Shown here: in pieces, positions 9,114-18,432 of the stretch
How positions within the stretch are numbered: position 1 is the first letter of the stretch
Layout: every line of letters starts with the position of its first letter
NCBI RefSeq assembly: GCF_007859075.1
Contig: NZ_VOAK01000022.1
Location: 62,001-126,000 of the forward strand
DNA length: 64,000 nucleotides
From: Gemmobacter aquaticus
GTDB lineage: Bacteria; Pseudomonadota; Alphaproteobacteria; Rhodobacterales; Rhodobacteraceae
Reading direction: 5' to 3'
Position numbers and translations under genes: made by a program
The notes under the pieces: model-generated
What the model saw: the letters and a program-made list of their open reading frames with translations, nothing else
What the model was told of the DNA's origin: nothing
Databases searched by the model: none

Positions 9114-11771
9114 GTGAGCGACGAAAACGTGACGCCGATGATGGCGCAGTATCTGGAGATCAAGGCGCAGTACCGCGATGCGATCCTGTTTTACCGGATG
9201 GGCGACTTTTTCGAGATGTTCTTTGACGATGCGCTCGCGGCGGCGGCGGCGCTTGATATCGCTCTGACCAAGCGTGGCCTGCATCTGGGCGAGCCCATTC
9301 CGATGTGCGGCGTGCCCGTTCATGCCTCGGAAGGGTATTTGCTGACGCTGATCCGCAAGGGGTTTCGCGTAGCAATTGCCGAACAGATGGAGGACCCGGC
9401 CGAGGCCAAGAAGCGGGGCTCGAAATCGGTGGTCCGGCGCGACGTGGTGCGCCTTGTAACGCCGGGAACCTTGACCGAAGACAGCCTGCTGGAGGCGCGA
9501 CGCTACAACTTTCTCTGCGCCTACGCCGAGGTGCGCGACGAAGGTGCACTGGCCTGGACCGATATCTCGACCGGCGATCTGCGGGTGATGCGGTGCCCGC
9601 GCGCGCGGCTCTCACCCGAACTCGCCCGCCTCGCCCCTCGCGAGGTTCTGGTCAGCGAGGTCTTGGAGGCCGAACTGCGCGATGTCGTCGAGGACATGGG
9701 CGCCGCACTGACCAGCCTTTCGCGTGGATCTTTTGAATCGGCCGCGGCAGAGGCACGGCTTGCAGCGATCTGGCAGGTTGCCTCGCTCGACGCCTTTGGG
9801 GGGTTTGAGCGAGCCGAGCTCGCCGCCATGGGCGCGCTGGTCGACTATCTGGATCTGACACAGCGCGGCAAGCTGCCGCTGTTGCGCAAGCCACAACGCG
9901 AGGCGCCGGGCGGGACCATGCAGATCGACGCGGCGACGCGGCGCAATCTGGAGATCACGTCGGCACTATCCGGCGGTCGCGCCGGCTCGCTGCTCGACGC
10001 AGTTGACCGGACGGTCACTGCCGGCGGCGCACGCCTGCTGGAGCGGCGACTTTCCTCCCCCTCGTGCGACCTTCATGAAATCGCGCTGCGGCAAGAGGCG
10101 GTCGGGACCCTGCTCGACCAGCCACGCCTGCGCGAAGACCTGCGCGATTCGCTGCGACGCGTGCCTGACATGGAACGTGCCCTGTCGCGTCTTGCTTTGG
10201 ACCGGGGTGGCCCCAGAGACCTTGCGGCAATCCGGAATGGGCTGGTTCAGGCGCAATTGATTGCAGGTCTGATCGCAGGCGTCGAGAGCCCCAGGCTGCA
10301 GGAGAGCATCGACCGGCTGATTGGAAATGACGATCTTATTTCATATTTAGATCAAGCACTTGTCGAGGATCCTCCGCTTCTGGTTCGTGATGGTGGATTT
10401 GTTGCCGACGGCTACGATGCCGATCTGGATGCGACCAGACGCCTTCGTGACGAAGGCCGTGGCGTGATTGCCGGCATGCAGGCCGAGTTCATTGCACGAA
10501 CAGGCATCCAGAGCCTGAAGATCAAACATAATAATGTGCTCGGATACTTCATCGAGACGACCTCGACGCATGCTGAACGCATGCTTGCCCCGCCTCTGAA
10601 TGAGGAATTCATCCATCGCCAGACAACTGCGAATCAGGTGCGCTTTACCACCATCGACCTGAGCGCACTGGAGACGCGAATCCTGAATGCCGGCAATCAT
10701 GCGCTGGAACTGGAGAAGGCGCATTTTGTCGAACTGCGCGCCCGCGCACTTGCCGCATCCGGAGTGATCGGAGATGCGGCATCGGCCATCGCCGAACTGG
10801 ACGTGACGGCGGCATTTGCGGACCTTGCCGCAGCAGAAGATTGGGTGCGCCCCCGCGTCGATGATTCGCAAGCCTTCATCGTGGAGGGCGGCCGACACCC
10901 TGTTGTCGAGCGCGCCCTGCGCCGACAGAGCGGCGCACCATTCGTGGCGAACGACTGTCGGCTGACCGAAGTGGGCACGCCCGCGATCTGGCTGCTGACG
11001 GGGCCGAACATGGCGGGTAAATCCACATTCCTGCGACAGAATGCGCTGATCGCCCTGCTGGCGCAGGCAGGGTCTTTTGTCCCGGCCCGCAGCGCACATG
11101 TTGGGCTTGTCAGCCAATTGTTCAGTCGCGTTGGTGCCGCCGACGATCTGGCGCGGGGCCGCTCGACCTTCATGGTCGAGATGGTGGAGACGGCAGCGAT
11201 CCTCAATCAGGCAGATACACGCGCGCTGGTCATTCTTGACGAGATTGGGCGGGGCACTGCGACCTATGACGGCTTGAGCATCGCCTGGGCGACCCTTGAA
11301 CACCTTCATGCGGTCAACCGCTGCCGCGCGCTTTTTGCGACGCACTACCACGAAATGACCGCCCTCGCCGAAAGATTGCCGGGGGTCGAAAATGCGACCG
11401 TCTCGGTCAAGGAGTGGGACGGTGAGGTTCTGTTCCTGCACGAGGTCCGGCGTGGTGCGGCTGATCGGTCATACGGCGTGCAGGTTGCGCGACTTGCAGG
11501 CTTGCCACCCTCGGTTATCGAAAGAGCGCGCGTTGTTCTGCAATCGCTGGAAGCAGGAGACCGCGAGGGCGGACAACGTCAGAAGGCACTGATCGATGAC
11601 TTGCCGCTCTTTCGTGCGGCGGTCAGTGCGCCCCCACCGCAGCCAGAGCCCCGCGACTCGGCGCTGGTCGCTTTGCTGAATGGTGTAAACCCTGACGAAC
11701 TGTCGCCAATCAGCGCCCTGCAGCTTATCTATGAGATGAAAAAGGCGCTGACAAAGCCGTCAGCGCCTTGA
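9114..11771 (+). CDS. mutS: MutS, DNA mismatch recognition ATPase
   Basis: Binds mispairs and small loops and recruits MutL. At 885 residues it is full length. The mismatch-reading Phe-x-Glu is in GDFFEMF (Phe32, Glu34); the ABC ATPase shows [14 protein letters not shown] (about 626-640), [15 protein letters not shown] and [13 protein letters not shown]. The start is GTG, preceded by AGGGAGC. The last codons ([10 protein letters not shown]) are written in a perfect 11-bp inverted repeat that on the other strand makes a terminator for grpE (see 11738-11769). Confidence 0.97.
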   Translation: MSDENVTPMMAQYLEIKAQYRDAILFYRMGDFFEMFFDDALAAAAALDIALTKRGLHLGEPIPMCGVPVHASEGYLLTLIRKGFRVAIAEQMEDPAEAKKRGSKSVVRRDVVRLVTPGTLTEDSLLEARRYNFLCAYAEVRDEGALAWTDISTGDLRVMRCPRARLSPELARLAPREVLVSEVLEAELRDVVEDMGAALTSLSRGSFESAAAEARLAAIWQVASLDAFGGFERAELAAMGALVDYLDLTQRGKLPLLRKPQREAPGGTMQIDAATRRNLEITSALSGGRAGSLLDAVDRTVTAGGARLLERRLSSPSCDLHEIALRQEAVGTLLDQPRLREDLRDSLRRVPDMERALSRLALDRGGPRDLAAIRNGLVQAQLIAGLIAGVESPRLQESIDRLIGNDDLISYLDQALVEDPPLLVRDGGFVADGYDADLDATRRLRDEGRGVIAGMQAEFIARTGIQSLKIKHNNVLGYFIETTSTHAERMLAPPLNEEFIHRQTTANQVRFTTIDLSALETRILNAGNHALELEKAHFVELRARALAASGVIGDAASAIAELDVTAAFADLAAAEDWVRPRVDDSQAFIVEGGRHPVVERALRRQSGAPFVANDCRLTEVGTPAIWLLTGPNMAGKSTFLRQNALIALLAQAGSFVPARSAHVGLVSQLFSRVGAADDLARGRSTFMVEMVETAAILNQADTRALVILDEIGRGTATYDGLSIAWATLEHLHAVNRCRALFATHYHEMTALAERLPGVENATVSVKEWDGEVLFLHEVRRGAADRSYGVQVARLAGLPPSVIERARVVLQSLEAGDREGGQRQKALIDDLPLFRAAVSAPPPQPEPRDSALVALLNGVNPDELSPISALQLIYEMKKALTKPSAP
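11738..11769 (-). terminator. Intrinsic terminator of hrcA-grpE, inside the 3' end of mutS
   Basis: AAGGCGCTGAC (11742-11752) and GTCAGCGCCTT (11759-11769) form an 11-bp perfect stem with a 6-nt loop. On the minus strand the stem is followed by a run of five Ts (read from 11743-11739), giving a textbook Rho-independent terminator 31 bp beyond the grpE stop. On the plus strand there is no T run, so it would act mainly on leftward transcription. Confidence 0.8.
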
Positions 11772-11772
11772 G

Positions 11773-11788
11773 CGTTTCACGTGAAACA
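11773..11788. promoter_or_regulatory. parS centromere site B (between mutS and grpE)
   Basis: GTTTCACGTGAAAC at 11774-11787, one flanking mismatch from the 16-bp consensus. It sits in the 28-bp gap between the convergent mutS and grpE stops, directly beside the grpE terminator, and is the only site of the five outside coding sequence. Confidence 0.88.
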
Positions 11789-11799
11789 CTGCAACCTGA

Positions 11800-12333
11800 T
11801 CAGGCGCCCGTGTTTGAGCTGACCCCAACCTGAGCGGGCCGGAGCAGGCGGTCGTGAATCAAAAAGCCTTCTGTCATCACCTGAATGATCTGCCCTGCAG
11901 TGGTTCCGGGAACAGGTGCTTCGAACATGGCCTGGTGAAGCTGCGGGTCGAACACGTCCCCGACCTTTGGCACGATCGTCGTGATCCCATGGCGCCCAAG
12001 AACCGAAGACAGCTCACGCAGTGTCAGTTCGACGCCCTCAATGAGTGCCGCCGCATGGGTGCGATTCTCATCGGTAATGGCGGCGAGCGCACGGCGCAGG
12101 TTATCGTAGACTGGCAGCATGTCACGGGCGAGTTTCGTACCACCGTATTGCTCGGCCTCGCGCCGATCCCGCTCGCCACGCTTGCGGGCATTCTCTGCAT
12201 CCGCGAGCGCGCGCATGAACTTGTCTTTCCATTCGTCACGCTCGGCTCGAAGTGCTTCAAGCTCATCGGTTTCAATGAACTGCTCAAGCTCTTCCAGATT
12301 CAGATCCTTCGCTTCGGTCTGATCCTGCGGCAT
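11800..12333 (-). CDS. grpE: GrpE, nucleotide exchange factor for DnaK
   Basis: Cochaperone that releases ADP from DnaK. The acidic N-terminus is followed by a long coiled-coil helix (ERDEWKDKFMRALADAENAR), then the conserved DNLRRAL and the C-terminal beta domain with GVELTLRELSSVLGRHGI and VFDPQLHQAM. I prefer the ATG at 12333 (177 residues) because AGAGAGG lies 7 nt upstream; an ATG two codons earlier at 12339 leaves almost no spacing. It lies 18 bp downstream of hrcA in a heat-shock operon that ends at the terminator inside mutS. Confidence 0.95.
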   Translation of the reverse strand: MPQDQTEAKDLNLEELEQFIETDELEALRAERDEWKDKFMRALADAENARKRGERDRREAEQYGGTKLARDMLPVYDNLRRALAAITDENRTHAAALIEGVELTLRELSSVLGRHGITTIVPKVGDVFDPQLHQAMFEAPVPGTTAGQIIQVMTEGFLIHDRLLRPAQVGVSSNTGA

Positions 12334-12351
12334 TTCCATTCCTCTCTCATC

Positions 12352-13428
12352 TCAGCCAGTCGTACGACCGGATACCAATCGGCCAACCAGCTGCGCGGTA
12401 TAGTCAACGATCGGTACGACCCGACCGTAGTTCAGACGGGTCGGCCCGATCACACCGATGGCGCCGACAACCTTCCGGTCAGCGTTCATATAGGGAGAGA
12501 CCACCAAAGAGGAACCGGAAAGTGAGAAGAGTTTGTTCTCGGAGCCGATAAATATTCGAACGCCATCACTGCCCTCGGTCAGGTCCAAGACATCTGCAAT
12601 ATCGCGGGCCCGTTCGAGGTCATCAAAAAGTCGCCGGATCCGCGAGAGGTCATCAACCTCGGCAGCTTCCTCAAGCAGGTTGGCGCGCCCACGAACAATC
12701 AAACGCTCTCCACGGTCGCCGGGGTTTTCCCACACCGCAATCCCGGCCTCGACAAGACCCTGAGCCAATGAGTCGATCTCTTGCCGGCGCTGACCGATCT
12801 CGTGCCTCACCTTCGCGCGCAGCTCAGAGAGCGTCGTTCCTGCCGCGACTGCGTTCAGGAAGTTCGCCGCCTCGCGCATGGCCGAGGGTGTGAGGCCAGG
12901 GGGCGGCGTAAGGATCCGGTTCTCCACCTGACCGTCCGAGAACACCAGTACCACAAGGGCGCGATCTGCTGCGAGGCTGACAAACTCGAGATGCCGAATG
13001 GAGGCCTGCTCGCGTTTGGGCGCAAGGACGATCGCGGCGCTATGCGTCACACCCGACAGCGTTGTCCCGACCTTGTCGAGCAACGCCGCAACGTCCGACC
13101 GCTCTCCTTCGCTCGAAGACGCATCGATGCGCTCACGGTCCTCGACCGAAACGCTTCCAATTTCCAGAAGGCCATCCACGAACAGCCGCAGACCAAGATG
13201 CGTCGGAATGCGCCCCGCCGAGACATGCGGACTGTCGAGCAGGCCCAGATGCTCCAGGTCCTGCATTACATTTCGAATGGTCGCGGCGCTGATGCGTTCG
13301 GAAAAATCGCGGGTCAGGGTTCGTGAACCGACAGGGTCCCCAGACGCCAGATAGCTCTCAACTACGCGCCTGAAGACTTCTCTGGATCGCTCACTGAGCT
13401 CCGAAAGCTGCGGTAGGGGAGTGTTCAT
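12352..13428 (-). CDS. hrcA: HrcA, heat-inducible transcription repressor
   Basis: Repressor that binds CIRCE operators, normally upstream of groESL, and is kept active by GroEL. The start is the ATG at 13428 (MNTPLPQLSELSERSREVF), giving 358 residues; an in-frame TTG 16 codons upstream is less likely. An N-terminal winged-helix region (ESYLASGDPVGSRTLTRDF) recognises DNA, followed by the GAF-like core and a conserved C-terminus (GVIGPTRLNYGRVVPIVDY). No CIRCE inverted repeat is visible in front of it, so in this genome the target is probably elsewhere. Followed by grpE. Confidence 0.95.
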   Translation of the reverse strand: MNTPLPQLSELSERSREVFRRVVESYLASGDPVGSRTLTRDFSERISAATIRNVMQDLEHLGLLDSPHVSAGRIPTHLGLRLFVDGLLEIGSVSVEDRERIDASSSEGERSDVAALLDKVGTTLSGVTHSAAIVLAPKREQASIRHLEFVSLAADRALVVLVFSDGQVENRILTPPPGLTPSAMREAANFLNAVAAGTTLSELRAKVRHEIGQRRQEIDSLAQGLVEAGIAVWENPGDRGERLIVRGRANLLEEAAEVDDLSRIRRLFDDLERARDIADVLDLTEGSDGVRIFIGSENKLFSLSGSSLVVSPYMNADRKVVGAIGVIGPTRLNYGRVVPIVDYTAQLVGRLVSGRTTG

Positions 13429-13501
13429 CGGTATCGCCAAAGAGAACCTGCCCGCCAAGATAGCGACGGCAGCCAAAGCCAGTCAATAACGGTTGCATCA
13501 C

Positions 13502-13530
13502 ATATTGTTCGGGAGATAACAGGCTTCAAG
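13502..13530 (-). promoter_or_regulatory. Candidate heat-shock-like promoter for hrcA-grpE
   Basis: On the minus strand CTTGAA (13530-13525) is followed after 17 bp by CAATAT (13507-13502), about 75 bp before the hrcA start. CTTGAA matches the -35 of sigma-32 promoters, but the -10 does not look like the sigma-32 CCCCAT form. Treat it as a candidate only. Confidence 0.35.
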
Positions 13531-13550
13531 ACCTCAGGAAGGATACGGAT

Positions 13551-14264
13551 ATGCGCCCCTCGGGACGAAAGCTTGACCAACTGCGCCACGTTGAAATTGA
13601 AACCGGCTTCACGAAGCACGCGGAAGGATCATGCCTGATCCGAATGGGTGATACCCATGTACTCTGCACGGCGACGGTCGAGGAAAAGGCCCCCCCCTTC
13701 CTGAAGAACACCGGGCTGGGCTGGGTGACCGCCGAGTACGGTATGCTGCCTCGGGCAACCAACAGCCGCAGCCGTCGTGAGGCTGCTGCTGGAAAGCAAT
13801 CCGGCCGAACCCAAGAGATCCAGCGCCTGATCGGTCGCTCGCTGCGCGCAGGCGTCGATCGGTCTGCCCTCGGAGAGCGGCAGATCGTCATTGACTGCGA
13901 TGTTCTGCAGGCTGATGGCGGCACGCGATGTGCCTCGATCACCGGTGGATGGGTTGCCTTGCGGTTGGCAGTGAACCGGCTGCTTGCTTCTGGCGCCATT
14001 TCCAGCGACCCGATCATCGATCATGTCGCGGCCGTGTCTTGCGGCATCTATGCTGGACAACCCGTGCTCGACCTCGATTATCCAGAAGATTCAACCGCAG
14101 GCGTGGACGGCAACTTCGTTTTGTTGGGTGGCGGCCGCCTGATCGAGGTCCAGATGTCAGCTGAAGGGACAGCGTTCTCACGCACCGAGATGACATCCCT
14201 GCTCGATCTGGCAGACCACGGGGTTGCAGAGCTCGTCGCGGCCCAAAAGCGGGCTCTCGGCTGA
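13551..14264 (+). CDS. rph: Ribonuclease PH
   Basis: Phosphorolytic 3'-5' exoribonuclease that trims tRNA 3' ends. At 237 residues it matches the family. Typical elements are the N-terminal [12 protein letters not shown], the conserved [20 protein letters not shown] stretch and the phosphate-site region [20 protein letters not shown]. The coding sequence contains a run of eight Cs near 13690 (Ala-Pro-Pro), a possible slippage spot, but the frame is intact. A single base separates the stop from the rdgB ATG, so the two genes are coupled. Confidence 0.97.
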   Translation: MRPSGRKLDQLRHVEIETGFTKHAEGSCLIRMGDTHVLCTATVEEKAPPFLKNTGLGWVTAEYGMLPRATNSRSRREAAAGKQSGRTQEIQRLIGRSLRAGVDRSALGERQIVIDCDVLQADGGTRCASITGGWVALRLAVNRLLASGAISSDPIIDHVAAVSCGIYAGQPVLDLDYPEDSTAGVDGNFVLLGGGRLIEVQMSAEGTAFSRTEMTSLLDLADHGVAELVAAQKRALG

Positions 14265-14265
14265 C

Positions 14266-14874
14266 ATGCGGAAGTTCTCTGAGCCCCGTCTCCTGGTCGC
14301 GACGCATAACTCCGGCAAGCTGGAGGAAGTGCGTCAACTTCTATCGCACCTCGAACTTGAGGTCATCTCTGCCGGGGAACTCGGCCTGCCCGAACCTGAA
14401 GAGACAGAGTCGACCTTTGTCGGAAACGCCCGCATCAAGGCGCATGCCGCGGCAAAAGCCGCGCAGGCCCCTGCCCTGGCAGATGACTCCGGCATTGAGG
14501 TCGAGGCATTGGATGGTGCACCCGGAGTCTATACCGCAGACTGGGCTGAAACACCGAACGGTCGGGACTTTCTTCAAGCAATGACCCGGACCTGGCGGGC
14601 ACTTGAAGAAAAGGGCGCGGCTCACCCTCGTCGTGCCCGGTTCTGCTGCACGCTGGTTCTTGCCTGGCCCGATGGCCATGATGAGGTGTTCGTGGGTGGT
14701 GTTGACGGTCATCTGGTCTGGCCACCGCGCGGGGCGCTCGGCCATGGCTATGATCCCATCTTCGTCCCCTCAGGCAGCGATCACACCTTTGCGGAAATGA
14801 CCGCCGATGAAAAGAACAAGATAAGCCACCGGTCCGTTGCGCTGCGGAAGCTCGTTGCGGATTGTTTCACGTGA
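14266..14874 (+). CDS. rdgB: XTP/dITP pyrophosphatase (RdgB/HAM1)
   Basis: Hydrolyses non-canonical purine NTPs (dITP, XTP) and so keeps deaminated bases out of DNA. 202 residues from the ATG just after rph. Signatures are the N-terminal VATHNSGKLEEV (substrate and Mg loop), ESTFVGNARIKA, ALADDSGIEVEALDG and the C-terminal GYDPIFVPSG with KNKISHRSVAL. The final residues Cys-Phe-Thr and the TGA stop are all written inside parS site C. Confidence 0.96.
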   Translation: MRKFSEPRLLVATHNSGKLEEVRQLLSHLELEVISAGELGLPEPEETESTFVGNARIKAHAAAKAAQAPALADDSGIEVEALDGAPGVYTADWAETPNGRDFLQAMTRTWRALEEKGAAHPRRARFCCTLVLAWPDGHDEVFVGGVDGHLVWPPRGALGHGYDPIFVPSGSDHTFAEMTADEKNKISHRSVALRKLVADCFT

Positions 14875-16076
14875 AACAGCGATTGGATAATCCGGGCGCG
14901 TCTTCAGATAACGACAGCTGGCGCTCGGGGGGCTTCGGGCTATATGTTCACTGGCCATACTGCCTGGCGAAGTGCCCTTACTGTGACTTCAACAGCCATG
15001 TCTCAAACCAGGTGGACACGCAGGCATGGACAGAAGCCCTACGCGCAGAGGTCAGGCGGGTGGCTGAGGCAACCAGGGGCAGAGTGCTGAACAGCGTGTA
15101 CTTCGGCGGCGGAACGCCCTCCTTGATGCCACCCGAGATGGTTGGCGAAGTCCTCTCCGAAGCCTTCACACATTGGGCACCTGCCAATGATATCGAGGTG
15201 ACGCTCGAGGCAAATCCAACGTCCGTTGAAGCCGGAAAACTGTCAGCGTTTCGCGACGCCGGCATTAACCGTGTTTCGATGGGACTGCAGGCCCTGAACG
15301 ACGCTGATCTGAGACGTCTCGGCCGCCAGCATTCCGCGCAAGAAGGCAAATCGGCGTTTGAACTGGCGCAACGCGTCTTTGATCGGGTTTCGTTTGATTT
15401 GATCTATGCCCGCCAGTTTCAGACACTCGAAGCTTGGCGTTCCGAACTGCAGGAAGCGCTGTCGATGCAGGCCGGTCATCTTTCGCTCTATCAGTTAACG
15501 ATCGAGGACGGCACGGTCTTTGGCCGCATGCATCAACAGGGACTGCTGCGCGGGTTGCCAACTGACGATTTGGGAGCTGATTTTTGGGATCTGACGCAGG
15601 AGCTTTGCGAAGCTGGCGGTCTGCCCGCCTATGAAGTCTCCAACCACGCCCGACCGGGGCAGGAATCGCGCCACAATCTGGTCTATTGGAATTACGGAGA
15701 CTACGCAGGGGTTGGTCCAGGCGCGCATGGCAGGCTTTCGATCGGTGGTGCACGATACGCAACAGCGGCACCAAAAGATCCTGCAGCCTGGCTAAAGCAG
15801 GCGCTTTCTCTGCATGTTGACGACAGTCCGGTTCACTTGAGGCGCGATGAGCAGTCGACCGAATTCTTGTTGATGGGTCTACGCCTGCGCGAAGGGATCA
15901 GCGCTTCGCGCTTCGCCTCAATCGCCGGTCATCCGCTGTCCGAAGCAGCCGTAACCGAACTGGTCGAGCTTGGCATGATCGAGGTCAATGGTGATCAGGT
16001 TCGCACGACCAAATCCGGGAGACCGCTTCTGAATGCGGTCCTCCGCAAGCTCATTCTGGCGATGCCAGGGGAATAG
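14862..16076 (+). CDS. hemW: HemW-type radical SAM protein (haem chaperone / HemN-like)
   Basis: Radical-SAM protein of the coproporphyrinogen dehydrogenase-like family; HemW members are thought to carry haem to target proteins rather than act as HemN. The [4Fe-4S] motif is CLAKCPYC (Cys-x3-Cys-x2-Cys), followed by GGGTPSLM and a C-terminal HemN-like domain. The start is uncertain: a TTG at 14862 gives 404 residues and reads through parS site C as Phe-His-Val-Lys, while a GTG at 14871 lies in the middle of the site and a TTG at 14883 follows it. It overlaps the rdgB end by 13 bp and converges on parB. Confidence 0.9.
   Translation: MFHVKQRLDNPGASSDNDSWRSGGFGLYVHWPYCLAKCPYCDFNSHVSNQVDTQAWTEALRAEVRRVAEATRGRVLNSVYFGGGTPSLMPPEMVGEVLSEAFTHWAPANDIEVTLEANPTSVEAGKLSAFRDAGINRVSMGLQALNDADLRRLGRQHSAQEGKSAFELAQRVFDRVSFDLIYARQFQTLEAWRSELQEALSMQAGHLSLYQLTIEDGTVFGRMHQQGLLRGLPTDDLGADFWDLTQELCEAGGLPAYEVSNHARPGQESRHNLVYWNYGDYAGVGPGAHGRLSIGGARYATAAPKDPAAWLKQALSLHVDDSPVHLRRDEQSTEFLLMGLRLREGISASRFASIAGHPLSEAAVTELVELGMIEVNGDQVRTTKSGRPLLNAVLRKLILAMPGE
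14863..14878. promoter_or_regulatory. parS centromere site C (rdgB end / hemW start)
   Basis: A perfect 16-bp TGTTTCACGTGAAACA. It supplies the last codons and TGA stop of rdgB and, in another frame, early codons of hemW. Located about 1.2 kb beyond the 3' end of parB. Confidence 0.95.
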
Positions 16077-16080
16077 TCGA

Positions 16081-16995
16081 TCAGAGGCCGTCGCGGCGAG
16101 CCAAAGATAGTGCCTGGCAGAGAAAATCTAGGTCGTCCAGCGTATTGTAGCGTATCCGGACTTCACCTCGCTCGCCGCCCGGCTCATGCAGAATCGATAC
16201 CTGCATTCCGAGGTTTGCGATCAGGTCCCGCTCCAGCGCAATCGTGTCAGCATCTTTTGCGGCCGACGGGCGCTCACCAGTCGGTCTCGGCGGAGCAATC
16301 GGGTTGCCCGCGCGCTTGACCAGGTTCTCGGTCTCGCGCACCGATAGTCCCCGGTCGATTACCTCGCGGGCCAGTTTGGACGGATCAGGTGTGGTTATCA
16401 GGGCGCGCGCATGTCCCGCACTCAGCTTTCCGGAGATGACGTGCGCCCGGACTTCCTCTGGCAGGTTGAGCAACCGCAAGAGGTTGGCAATGTAACTCCG
16501 GCTCTTTGAAAGCGCATCGGCCAGTTTCTCCTGAGTGTGGCCAAACCGGTCCATCAGTTGACGAAAGGCTTGTGCCTCTTCGATTGGGTTCAGATCGGCG
16601 CGCTGAATGTTCTCGATGATCGCAATCTCGAGCACCTCAGTGTCGCTCAGGTCACGGATCAGCACTGGAACTTCATGAACCTTGGCGAGTTGCGCGGCTC
16701 GCCACCGCCGCTCACCCGCAACGATTTCGTATCCGGATTGACCCTGCGACGGACGAACAATCAGTGGCTGCAGAATTCCCTTGGCCTTGATCGATTCCGC
16801 CAGGTCGGCGAGGTCTTCTTCGACAAAGTTCCGCCGGGGCTGATCCGGGTTCGGTCGAATCTGGTCGACAGGGAGCATGTCGGTCCTGCGCGTGGGTGGT
16901 CCATTCGCCTCGACCTGTCCCGGCGCGATGTTGATGTCGGCCATCAGGGCAGAAAGCCCCCGCCCCAGACCACGTGTCGGCTTACGTTCCATCAT
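16081..16995 (-). CDS. parB: ParB, CTP-dependent chromosome partition protein
   Basis: Loads as a clamp at parS and spreads along DNA for origin segregation. At 304 residues it is typical for chromosomal ParB. Visible: the ParA-interacting N-terminal box [12 protein letters not shown] (9-20), the CTP-binding arginine patch GERRWRA (94-100), ENIQR (128-132), a helix-turn-helix around 152-175 ([20 protein letters not shown]) and a C-terminal dimerisation tail. The start overlaps the parA stop by 4 bp (ATGA). Its binding sites are the five parS sequences in this window. Confidence 0.98.
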   Translation of the reverse strand: MMERKPTRGLGRGLSALMADINIAPGQVEANGPPTRRTDMLPVDQIRPNPDQPRRNFVEEDLADLAESIKAKGILQPLIVRPSQGQSGYEIVAGERRWRAAQLAKVHEVPVLIRDLSDTEVLEIAIIENIQRADLNPIEEAQAFRQLMDRFGHTQEKLADALSKSRSYIANLLRLLNLPEEVRAHVISGKLSAGHARALITTPDPSKLAREVIDRGLSVRETENLVKRAGNPIAPPRPTGERPSAAKDADTIALERDLIANLGMQVSILHEPGGERGEVRIRYNTLDDLDFLCQALSLARRDGL

Positions 16996-17816
16996 GCTCT
17001 CTCTCTTCCCCGCGACCGGAAACCGTTTCGACCAACAATCTCCAATGCCAGCGCCTTGTAGGCCTCACTGCCCTTCGATGACGGGTCATAGGTCAGCACT
17101 GGCATCGCAAATGACGGCGCCTCGCTGACCCGGACATTCCTTGGTACCACCGTTCCAAAGACCAGGCTCCCCAGCGTAGCCCTGACATCGCTCTCAACCT
17201 GTTGTGACAGATTGTTCCGGCCGTCATACATCGTGAGGATAACACCCTCGATCCGAAGATTAGGGTTCGCAGATTCCCGAACCGTTCGAATCGTAAGCAT
17301 CAGATTCGAAAGTCCCTCCAGCGCGAAGAACTCGGTCTGGAGCGGAATGAGCACAGAATCGCTGGCGCAGAGCGCATTGACCGTCAGCAGACTCAGCGAC
17401 GGCGGGCAATCTATCAGGACATAGTCCAGGGACAACGAGTCAATGTCCGGCCCGCGCAGTGCGTCACTGAGGAGAAAGCTTCGTTTTTCATTGGCCACCA
17501 TCTCGATGTCAGCAGATGCGAGATCAGAGTTTGCCGGACAGATCCAGAGATTCTCAAAACGCGTCGGCCGAATGACATCCGTGATGCGCGCGTCCTCGAT
17601 CAGAAGGTCATAGCTTGTGAGCGTACGGTCGGCAGGCTCAACGCCCAAGCCGGTAGAAGCGTTTCCCTGCGGATCAATATCGACAACAAGCACCCTGCCA
17701 CCAAGCTCTGCGAACCCAGCTGCGAGATTGATTGCCGTTGTTGTCTTACCGACACCGCCCTTCTGATTGGTGATGGCGATGATCTTGGGCAAAGGCGGGC
17801 GTGTTGGGTCAGACAT
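16992..17816 (-). CDS. parA: ParA, Walker-type ATPase for chromosome segregation
   Basis: ATP-dependent, non-specific DNA-binding partner of ParB that moves origins apart. 274 residues, with the deviant Walker [10 protein letters not shown] (19-27), Walker A' [11 protein letters not shown] and Walker [14 protein letters not shown]. Its 5' end overlaps the 3' end of rsmG by 8 bp and its 3' end overlaps parB, so mnmG-rsmG-parA-parB read as one operon pointing away from the candidate origin. Confidence 0.98.
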   Translation of the reverse strand: MSDPTRPPLPKIIAITNQKGGVGKTTTAINLAAGFAELGGRVLVVDIDPQGNASTGLGVEPADRTLTSYDLLIEDARITDVIRPTRFENLWICPANSDLASADIEMVANEKRSFLLSDALRGPDIDSLSLDYVLIDCPPSLSLLTVNALCASDSVLIPLQTEFFALEGLSNLMLTIRTVRESANPNLRIEGVILTMYDGRNNLSQQVESDVRATLGSLVFGTVVPRNVRVSEAPSFAMPVLTYDPSSKGSEAYKALALEIVGRNGFRSRGRERA

Positions 17817-18432
17817 GTTCGATTGCAGACAACTTCAGGAGGCGGGCATCCTTGTTTGTCATACTCTCTATCTCTTCAATGTGAAACCGCCACGTATTCC
17901 TCGCCTCATGCACCTCATCGAGATAGGCTGCACCCTTAGGGAAGACTGCAAACCCGCCGCTTGAAAGGTGCTTCGCCGCATAGCCGCAAAGAACCGATAG
18001 GTTGGACAGCGCCCGAGCAGAGACCACATCGGCAGACATAGGTTTGAGTTCCTCTATTCGAACGCTGTGAACGCAGACATTCCGCAGCTCAAGCTCACGG
18101 GCTGCCTGACGAAGGAAGGTGCACTTTCTCTGGTCAGAATCCACGAGCTCAAATCTGGTGTTCGGAGATACTTCATTCGAAACGATCGCAAGCACCAGAC
18201 CTGGCAGTCCACCGCCAGACCCGAGATCGAGCCAGGTTCCGGGCAAACGATCAAGAAACGGCGCCAGCTGAACCGAATCCAAGATGTGGCGAGCCCACAA
18301 ATCCTCGATCGTTGATCGGGCAACCAGGTTGATGGCGGGATTCCACTTGACGAGCAGAGCGGCGAATTGCTCAAGCCTATCCAGTGTTTCACGTGAAACA
18401 TCTACCCCCGCGACAACGGTACCCGCGCTCAC
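17809..18432 (-). CDS. rsmG: RsmG (GidB), 16S rRNA m7G527 methyltransferase
   Basis: SAM-dependent methyltransferase that modifies G527 of 16S rRNA. 207 residues, with the SAM-binding [15 protein letters not shown] (around 67-81) and the [20 protein letters not shown] region. Residues Val-Ser-Arg-Glu-Thr near position 12 are encoded by parS site D. It overlaps mnmG by 4 bp and parA by 8 bp. Confidence 0.96.
   Translation of the reverse strand: MSAGTVVAGVDVSRETLDRLEQFAALLVKWNPAINLVARSTIEDLWARHILDSVQLAPFLDRLPGTWLDLGSGGGLPGLVLAIVSNEVSPNTRFELVDSDQRKCTFLRQAARELELRNVCVHSVRIEELKPMSADVVSARALSNLSVLCGYAAKHLSSGGFAVFPKGAAYLDEVHEARNTWRFHIEEIESMTNKDARLLKLSAIEHV
18385..18400. promoter_or_regulatory. parS centromere site D (inside rsmG)
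   Basis: A perfect 16-bp TGTTTCACGTGAAACA in codons 11-16 of rsmG, about 0.6 kb upstream of the parA start. Confidence 0.95.

Noticed and set aside
13429-13550. CIRCE operator in front of hrcA
   Set aside because: Searched for TTAGCACTC-N9-GAGTGCTAA; not present even in relaxed form.
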